Source: Gammaproteobacteria bacterium
Lineage (GTDB): Bacteria > Pseudomonadota > Gammaproteobacteria > Pseudomonadales > Porticoccaceae
Reading direction: 5' to 3'
Assembly (NCBI GenBank): GCA_003235325.1
Contig: QJWQ01000108.1
Coordinates: forward strand, 1 to 36,938
Length of the DNA: 36,938 nt
The notes below the pieces were generated by a model. The model made no database searches, was not told the origin of the DNA, and saw only the letters and a list, made by a program, of their open reading frames with translations. The translations under genes were made by a program, and so were the position numbers. How positions within the stretch are numbered: the first letter of the stretch is position 1; each line of letters begins with the position of its first letter. Below are positions 31,838 through 36,938 of the stretch, piece by piece.

Positions 31838-33253
31838 TAGAATCTGGTCGCCCCAGGCGGCTAATGCCTCAAGTATCGAGCGGTCCCGGTCCGTCAACTC
31901 TTCGCCGGCGGCAATGGCGTCCAGTTCCCGGTAATACTGCTCCAGGCTCAGCACACCACCCCCGCCCTCGCTGAGCCGCTGGAAACGGAATTCCTGCCAC
32001 TGATGCTGTTCTTCGTCACTGAGACTTTGGGGAAAGTAGCGCGCCCGATAGCGAAACAGTAACTCCCGGTAGCGCTGGTCCGAAAAGATAAAGTTTTCAT
32101 TGGCCAGCTGCTCGGCGCTGGCGTCACGGACTTGGGCCAGGAGCGGACGATCCTGATCGGGAGCAAAGCCGTCGTAGAGTGCCCGCTCCACATCCTGAGC
32201 CGGCAGGTTCGAATCACGGCTGAATACGGCGGCAAGCTTGGCGGTCAGGTCTGCGCCCTGCAACCGTTGCCGGTGGTGCTCGCAGTGCCCCAGGTCGATC
32301 CCGAGCCGGGTGGCTATGGCCGGTGTCAACAGTTTGGCGGTCGCCACTACCGGGCAATGGTTGCTGTGGATGGCCTTCAGGGCAATGCGCTCTTCGCCGT
32401 CCCGCAGCTGCCCGGTGGCTGTAAACAGCCGCTCCCGAATCTCATCGGGACCCAGTTGCAGCAGGGGTTGGGGGTCGGTATTGAGATTGAAAGCAATAAC
32501 AGCATTTTTATTGGTGGGGTGCAGTGCCAGGGGCATCATCAGGGCGGTGTAGCCGTTTTCCCTGGGCAACCGGGAAGACACATGCAATACCGGGGTTCGA
32601 CGCCGGACATCGAGCAGCCCGGCCACTTTGTATTTCCATCGATGCTGGTAGACATAGTCGTAGAGCCTCGGCTGTCGTTGCCGCACCAGCCTGGCCATGG
32701 CAATGGTGGCATGAACGTCGGACAGGGCATCGTGAGCGGCCTCGTGACGGATACCGTTGGCCGCCGTCAGTTGCTCCAGACGGAAACTGGGGCTGCCGTC
32801 ATCGTGGTCTGGCCAGACGATCCCCTCCGGACGCAGGGCGCGGGTCAGGCGCAACATGTCGATGATATCCCAGCGTGAATTGCCGTTTTTCCACTCCCGT
32901 TCATAGGGGTCATGGAAATTTCGGTAGAGGCAGTAGCGGGTGACCTCGTCGTCAAAGCGAATGCTGTTGTAACCGGCGCCGCAGGTGCCCGGTCGTGACA
33001 ATTGCTGTTGAATGGCACCGATAAATTCCGGTTCGATCACTCCCTTGCGCGCCGCCTCCTGGGGCGTAATGCCGGTAATCAGACAGGCCCGGGGATGGGG
33101 CAAGGTATCCCGGGACGGCTGGCAATACAGGGTAATCGGCTCATCGATGAGATTGAGTGCTTCATCGGTGCGAATACCGGCAAACTGCAGGGGCCGATCC
33201 AAAGCCGGATCGATACCCGTGGTTTCATAGTCGTGCCAGAAAATACTGTTCAT
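31835..33253 (-). CDS. sbcB: Exodeoxyribonuclease I
   Basis: The 472-aa product is a 3'-5' ssDNA exonuclease in recombination and mismatch repair. The DEDD exonuclease start FWHDYETTGIDPALDRPLQFAGIRTD holds D8 and E10. Further family segments are GYNSIRFDDEVTRYCLYRNFHDPYEREWKNGNSRWDIIDM and HDALSDVHATIAMARLV. The C-terminal SH3-like and helical domains end with LLFRYRARYFPQSLSDEEQHQWQEFR and ILEALAAWGDQIL. Length matches E. coli ExoI (475 aa). The TAG stop is built from the TA and first base of the adjacent MITE-like element. Confidence 0.96.
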   Translation of the reverse strand: MNSIFWHDYETTGIDPALDRPLQFAGIRTDEALNLIDEPITLYCQPSRDTLPHPRACLITGITPQEAARKGVIEPEFIGAIQQQLSRPGTCGAGYNSIRFDDEVTRYCLYRNFHDPYEREWKNGNSRWDIIDMLRLTRALRPEGIVWPDHDDGSPSFRLEQLTAANGIRHEAAHDALSDVHATIAMARLVRQRQPRLYDYVYQHRWKYKVAGLLDVRRRTPVLHVSSRLPRENGYTALMMPLALHPTNKNAVIAFNLNTDPQPLLQLGPDEIRERLFTATGQLRDGEERIALKAIHSNHCPVVATAKLLTPAIATRLGIDLGHCEHHRQRLQGADLTAKLAAVFSRDSNLPAQDVERALYDGFAPDQDRPLLAQVRDASAEQLANENFIFSDQRYRELLFRYRARYFPQSLSDEEQHQWQEFRFQRLSEGGGGVLSLEQYYRELDAIAAGEELTDRDRSILEALAAWGDQIL

Positions 33254-33349
33254 CGCAGATTACCAGACCGGATTACGGGGACGATGCCGACTCGCAGAGG
33301 CTTCTTCAATGGCTTGATGCCCGGAGCATTAACCCGAACCGCAGTACAA

Positions 33350-33375
33350 AAAATGGCGCCCGAAGGCGCCATTTT
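33350..33375 (-). terminator. Rho-independent terminator after OmpA paralogue 1
   Basis: An 11-bp perfect stem (AAAATGGCGCC/GGCGCCATTTT) encloses a TTCG loop on the minus strand and is followed by further T residues. It lies 15-40 nt after the stop of the OmpA-family gene. Confidence 0.85.
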
Positions 33376-33389
33376 CAGTGGCAGAGACA

Positions 33390-34361
33390 TCAGTCCATCT
33401 CCACCTCCGAGTAAGACATCTCACCGATAACACGACGGTTGCGGGCACGTCCTTCCTCGGTACTGTTGTCCGCGATTGGTCGACTCTCGCCGTAACCGAC
33501 TGTGGAAATGCGGCCGGGGTCAATGCCGTATTCCGATACCAGCCTGGCCTTGACGGCCGCGGCACGGCGTTCGGACAGACTCTGGTTGTAATTATCGGGC
33601 CCGGTACTGTCTGAGTGGCCTTCCAGCACCAGCTCAATATCGTCATGGACTCTCATGGCGTTGGCAATGGCACCCAGTTCCTCGCCGTAGATAGCGCGGA
33701 CCACCGCCTTGTTGAATTCAAATTCGACATTGATGCGTACCGTGATGGTCCGGACTGCGGGCGCTTCCTCGGTTTCGGCAACGGGCACGGGACGCGGTGG
33801 CGGTGCTTCGGCCACGGGCGCCGGAGTAGCGCCGCTGAAGTAATAGTTGACCTGTAAATTCAGAGCGCCATCGTTGGTGCCGTCCTGACCCTCGCGAACC
33901 TTGTGCAACAGTCGCAGGTCAGCACGCAGCTCCAGGTGGTCACTGAGCATGTTAGACAATCCGGCACCGGCACTCGCCTGGTGGGTGTATTCCTGCTCGG
34001 GCTGCAGATTGATGTCGCCATCGTCCCGCTCATAATAGGAGACCCCGAGCAGGGCATAGGGACGCCAGACTCGCTGTTGTTCCCCGCCAAAATAATAGAG
34101 GAAGTTGAGACGGGTGACGTCGAGTTCGTCCTCCAGAATGCTCTGGCCATAACCCGCTTCCAGAGCCCAGTCGTTAAAAAAGCGATAGCCGAGATTAACG
34201 CCGATGACGCCGGCATCATCGTGACCGGAGATCACTCTTTCACTATCCAGATAATAGCCGGTGAGCGAGGCACCGAGATAGATGCCCTCAGCGGCTGTTG
34301 CCGATACCGAGGAGGCCAGGAATACCGCCCCGATAACTGCTGAAATTTTCCTGTTGTTCAT
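33390..34361 (-). CDS. OmpA-family outer-membrane protein (paralogue 1)
   Basis: The 323-aa product starts at MNNRKISAVIGAVFLASSVSATAAE (ATG 34359-34361, GAGGAAAG upstream), a signal peptide cleaved before EGIYLG. Residues about 24-180 form a beta-barrel (GYYLDSERVISGHDDAGVIGVNLGYRFFNDWALEAGYGQS). A proline-rich hinge (APVAEAPPPRPVPVAE) leads to an OmpA_C peptidoglycan-binding domain with LVLEGHSDSTGPDNYNQSLSERRAAAVKARL and RISTVGYGESRPIADN. It anchors the outer membrane to the wall. It is a tandem paralogue of the gene just upstream. Confidence 0.93.
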   Translation of the reverse strand: MNNRKISAVIGAVFLASSVSATAAEGIYLGASLTGYYLDSERVISGHDDAGVIGVNLGYRFFNDWALEAGYGQSILEDELDVTRLNFLYYFGGEQQRVWRPYALLGVSYYERDDGDINLQPEQEYTHQASAGAGLSNMLSDHLELRADLRLLHKVREGQDGTNDGALNLQVNYYFSGATPAPVAEAPPPRPVPVAETEEAPAVRTITVRINVEFEFNKAVVRAIYGEELGAIANAMRVHDDIELVLEGHSDSTGPDNYNQSLSERRAAAVKARLVSEYGIDPGRISTVGYGESRPIADNSTEEGRARNRRVIGEMSYSEVEMD

Positions 34362-34381
34362 AGTTCTTTCCTCGTGGAACG

Positions 34382-34413
34382 GTGAAAACGGCACCGCAGG
34401 GTGCCGTTTTCAC
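34382..34413 (-). terminator. Rho-independent terminator after OmpA paralogue 2
   Basis: A perfect 14-bp stem (GTGAAAACGGCACC/GGTGCCGTTTTCAC) encloses a 4-nt loop (34396-34399), 10 nt after the stop of paralogue 2. The T-run is inside the stem. It separates the two paralogues into independent transcripts or limits read-through. Confidence 0.8.
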
Positions 34414-34422
34414 GCAGCGGAA

Positions 34423-35397
34423 TCAGTCAGGCATCACTTCAGAGAAGGACATTTCACCGATAACCCGGCGATTGCGGGCCCGGCCCTCTTTGGTACTGTT
34501 GTCGGCGATGGGGCGACTCTCGCCGTATCCAACAGTGGAAATGCGACTGGCATCAATACCATAATCTTCCACCAGCTTGTCCTTGACAGCAGCGGCGCGG
34601 CGCTTGGACAGATCCAGATTGTAGTCGTCTTCTCCAGTGTTATCGGAGTGCCCTTCCAGCACCAGGTCGATGTCATCATGGGCTTTCATGGCATTGGCAA
34701 TAGCACCCAGTTCCTGGCCATATATGGCCTGGACGACCGCCTTGTTCAGTTCAAACTCGACATTGAGACGAACTGTGATGGTTCGAACTTCCGGTTCCGG
34801 TTGCGGTTCCGGTTCCACATAGACCGACGCAGCGGCTACAGGCTCCTCGACCACAGGGGCCGGTTTGGGGCTGCTGAAATAGTAGTTAAACTGCAGGTTC
34901 AGGGCCAAATCGTTGGCGGTGTTATCGTCGTCGCGGAGCTTGTGCAGCAGACGGGTATCGGCGCGAAATTCCAGATGGTCGCTAAAACTGTTTGCAAGGC
35001 CAAAACCGAGATCCAGCTGGTGGGTATAACCCTGGCTGGGCTGGAGTCCGGGCACGCCGGTTCTATCGTAATAAGATCCCCCGAACAGAAAGAAGGGACG
35101 CCAACCCCTATCCTTTTCTTCGCCAAGGTAATGAATAAAACTCAGACGGGAGACGTCAAGATCATCGGCGGCTACACTCTCGCCGTAACCGCCTTCCAGG
35201 GCCCAGTCAGCGCTGAAGCGGTAACCGAGGTTAATACCGACGACACCGGATTCATCGTGGCCGGTTATTTCTCTTTCGCTGTCAAGGTAATATCCAGTTC
35301 CGGAAATTCCAAGATAGGCGCCTTCATTGGCTTCTGCCGTCACCGAGCCGGCAAGGATTGCCGCGCACAGAGCCGCTATAAATCTTTCTTTACGCAT
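34423..35397 (-). CDS. OmpA-family outer-membrane protein (paralogue 2)
   Basis: The 324-aa product starts at MRKERFIAALCAAILAGSVTAEANE (ATG 35395-35397, GAGGGAC upstream). Architecture is the same as paralogue 1: signal peptide, barrel (GYYLDSEREITGHDESGVVGINLGYRFSADWALEGGYGES), and a hinge rich in Pro and Glu (VEPEPQPEPEV). The OmpA_C domain follows (LVLEGHSDNTGEDDYNLDLSKRRAAAVKDKLVEDYG ... STVGYGESRPIADN). The long open frame upstream has no SD or family resemblance. High similarity over the whole length shows a tandem duplication. Confidence 0.93.
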   Translation of the reverse strand: MRKERFIAALCAAILAGSVTAEANEGAYLGISGTGYYLDSEREITGHDESGVVGINLGYRFSADWALEGGYGESVAADDLDVSRLSFIHYLGEEKDRGWRPFFLFGGSYYDRTGVPGLQPSQGYTHQLDLGFGLANSFSDHLEFRADTRLLHKLRDDDNTANDLALNLQFNYYFSSPKPAPVVEEPVAAASVYVEPEPQPEPEVRTITVRLNVEFELNKAVVQAIYGQELGAIANAMKAHDDIDLVLEGHSDNTGEDDYNLDLSKRRAAAVKDKLVEDYGIDASRISTVGYGESRPIADNSTKEGRARNRRVIGEMSFSEVMPD

Positions 35398-35620
35398 AAT
35401 TTGTCCCTCAAGGTGTACTGTGTTTGTAGTGAGCATTCCGGCCTTGACAATTACCAGGCCACGGGAGGCAGGGCAGTGGGAGTACGACGGTAGTGTTAAA
35501 GGGCCAGTATCATTGGGTGCGCATAATAACGGTAACACCGCTGCCAATACCAGCGGTTTTCATTGCTCGAAGCTGGAATTTACATTGGCAATACAATGGC
35601 TTGGCAACGCCAGGCAGGTT

Positions 35621-36938
35621 TTATATTGAAGTCAGGGCCCGCTCCTCGATCAGCGCCCGCCACATCCTGGGGCCGATCTGGTGCACGGACTCGCCGTTGA
35701 CGTCCACCGCCACAGTCACCGGCATATCCCGGATCTCGAACTCGTAAACGGCTTCCATACCCAGTTCCGGAAAAGCCACCACCCGGGAAGCGGTAATGGC
35801 CCTGGAGACCAGGTAGGCGGCGCCACCCACCGCCATCAGGTAGACCGCCCGGCTGTCCCTAATCGCCTCGATCGCCGCCGGCCCTCGTTCGGCCTTGCCG
35901 ATCATACCCATGAGACCGGTCTGCTCCAGCATGGTGCGGGTAAACTTGTCCATACGGGTGGCGGTGGTGGGCCCCGCCGGTCCCACCACCTCGTCCCGGA
36001 CCGGGTCCACCGGACCGACGTAATAAATAAACCGGTCGGTAAAATCCACAGGCAACGACTCACCGCGGCTGAGCATGTCCACTATCTTTTTGTGGGCCGC
36101 GTCCCGACCGGTGAGCATTTTTCCCGAGAGCAACAGTGTTTCGCCGGGTTTCCAGTCCGCCAGATCTTTACGGGTCAGGGTATCCAGGTTGACCCTTCGA
36201 ACCGTATCTCCCACTTCCCAGCTGATGTCGGGCCAGTTTTCCAGGGCCGGGGGTTCCAGCACGGCGGGACCGGTGCCGTCCAGGACGAAATGCGTGTGCC
36301 TGGTGGCTGCACAATTGGGAATGATGGCCACCGCCTTGTTGGCGGCGTGTGACGGGAAGTCCTTGACCTTGACATCCAGCACCGTGGTCAGCCCCCCAAG
36401 ACCCTGGGCACCGATACCGAGAGCATTGACCTTGTCATGGAGTTCCAGGCGCAACTGTTCGGCGCGGCTGGCGGCGCCCCTCTGCCGTAATTGATGAATA
36501 TCAATGGGATCGAGCAGTGATTCCTTGGCCAGCAACATGGCCTTTTCGGCAGTGCCCCCGATGCCGATGCCGAGCATGCCTGGTGGACACCAGCCGGCAC
36601 CCATTTTCGGCACCTGTTCCAGAACCCAGTCGACCACGGAATCGGATGGATTGAGCATGGCAAATTTTGACTTGGCCTCGGAACCACCACCCTTGGCGGC
36701 TACATGCACTTCAACCTTGTCGCCGGGTACCAGTTCAAAGTGGATGACCGCGGGGGTATTGTCGCCGGTATTGCGGCGGGCGCCATCCGGGTCATCGAGG
36801 ATGGAAGCCCGAAGGACATTGTCCGGCAGCATGTAGGCCCGCCGCACGCCCTCGTTGACCATCTCGGTCACACTCATTTCAGCATCCCAGCGAACATCCA
36901 TGCCGACTTTCAGGAAAGCGGTAACAATGCCGGTATCC
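35621..36938 (-). CDS. Class I fumarate hydratase (5' end outside window)
   Basis: The frame is open to the right edge, where it reads DTGIVTAFLKVG before an internal Met, so the N-terminal portion is outside the window. The visible 438 residues match single-chain, oxygen-sensitive [4Fe-4S] class I fumarases, which interconvert fumarate and malate. Numbered from the internal Met (36899-36901), two cluster cysteines are visible: C105 (AGWCPPGMLGIGIGG) and C197 (IPNCAATRHTHFVLDG). The third is expected in the CQDTG motif at the window edge. Other signatures are AAKGGGSEAKSKFAMLNPSDS, GKMLTGRDAAHK, GPAGPTTATRMD and GMEAVYEFEI. Confidence 0.95.
   Translation of the reverse strand, partial: DTGIVTAFLKVGMDVRWDAEMSVTEMVNEGVRRAYMLPDNVLRASILDDPDGARRNTGDNTPAVIHFELVPGDKVEVHVAAKGGGSEAKSKFAMLNPSDSVVDWVLEQVPKMGAGWCPPGMLGIGIGGTAEKAMLLAKESLLDPIDIHQLRQRGAASRAEQLRLELHDKVNALGIGAQGLGGLTTVLDVKVKDFPSHAANKAVAIIPNCAATRHTHFVLDGTGPAVLEPPALENWPDISWEVGDTVRRVNLDTLTRKDLADWKPGETLLLSGKMLTGRDAAHKKIVDMLSRGESLPVDFTDRFIYYVGPVDPVRDEVVGPAGPTTATRMDKFTRTMLEQTGLMGMIGKAERGPAAIEAIRDSRAVYLMAVGGAAYLVSRAITASRVVAFPELGMEAVYEFEIRDMPVTVAVDVNGESVHQIGPRMWRALIEERALTSI

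Noticed and set aside
31593-31934. 113-aa open frame inside the MITE-like element
   Set aside because: It reads through the element and into antisense sbcB with no SD. Such frames are by-products of element structure.

Overview
The window reads as chromosomal DNA of a Gram-negative, GC-rich gammaproteobacterium, probably marine or aquatic. Evidence for this is the outer-membrane proteins (a TorF-type porin and two OmpA-family proteins), UbiK, SlyX, HtpX, exonuclease I, MscS and a class I fumarase, all with gammaproteobacterial architecture. The genus cannot be fixed from the sequence alone. Nearly all of the window is protein coding. I saw no rRNA, tRNA, CRISPR array, phage or transposase gene.

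Layout. (1) 1-1762: a TorF-family porin gene running off the left edge, then a glycine-rich collagen-like exported protein. (2) 1962-13978: a 12-kb nitrogen-acquisition block, all on the minus strand. In transcription order it is ureD-A-B-C-E-F-G, a NiCoT-like nickel permease, then urtA-B-C-D-E (urea ABC transporter). (3) 14421-17125: three poorly characterised genes (exported protein, membrane protein, KAS III-like enzyme). (4) 17525-21913, plus strand: class 1 fructose-1,6-bisphosphatase, a secreted GH16 lichenase-like glucanase, ubiK and comM/yifB. (5) 22176-28086, minus strand: aguB-aguA (agmatine to putrescine), smrA, a repeat-tailed hypothetical protein, a decayed arsenate reductase/LMW-phosphatase gene, cysE-dgkA overlapping by 4 nt, and an M15 peptidase. 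(6) 28196-33253: mscS, a 52-aa membrane peptide gene, slyX with an LEA14-type lipoprotein, htpX overlapping a Rieske protein gene, a 265-bp MITE-like element, and sbcB. (7) 33390-36938: two tandem OmpA-family paralogues, each followed by a hairpin terminator, and a class I fumarase running off the right edge.

How the parts work together. Urea is captured by UrtA and imported by UrtBCDE. The nickel permease, UreE (with a histidine-rich tail) and UreDFG load nickel into UreABC, which releases ammonia. I read convincing sigma-54 (-24/-12) promoters upstream of urtA and of the TorF porin gene. Each has NtrC-like GCAC-N7 half-sites about 80-120 bp further upstream. A related palindrome lies between urtE and the collagen-like gene. 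The most interesting hypothesis is therefore a nitrogen-limitation regulon that includes an outer-membrane porin, the inner-membrane urea importer and perhaps the collagen-like protein. AguA/AguB also release nitrogen, from agmatine, but show no such promoter.

Other points of note are two mutually exclusive hairpins between urtA and urtB, a four-copy 16-bp tandem repeat ending at the ureA stop codon, an in-frame triplication at the end of dgkA, and a MITE-like element that abuts and supplies part of the sbcB stop codon.
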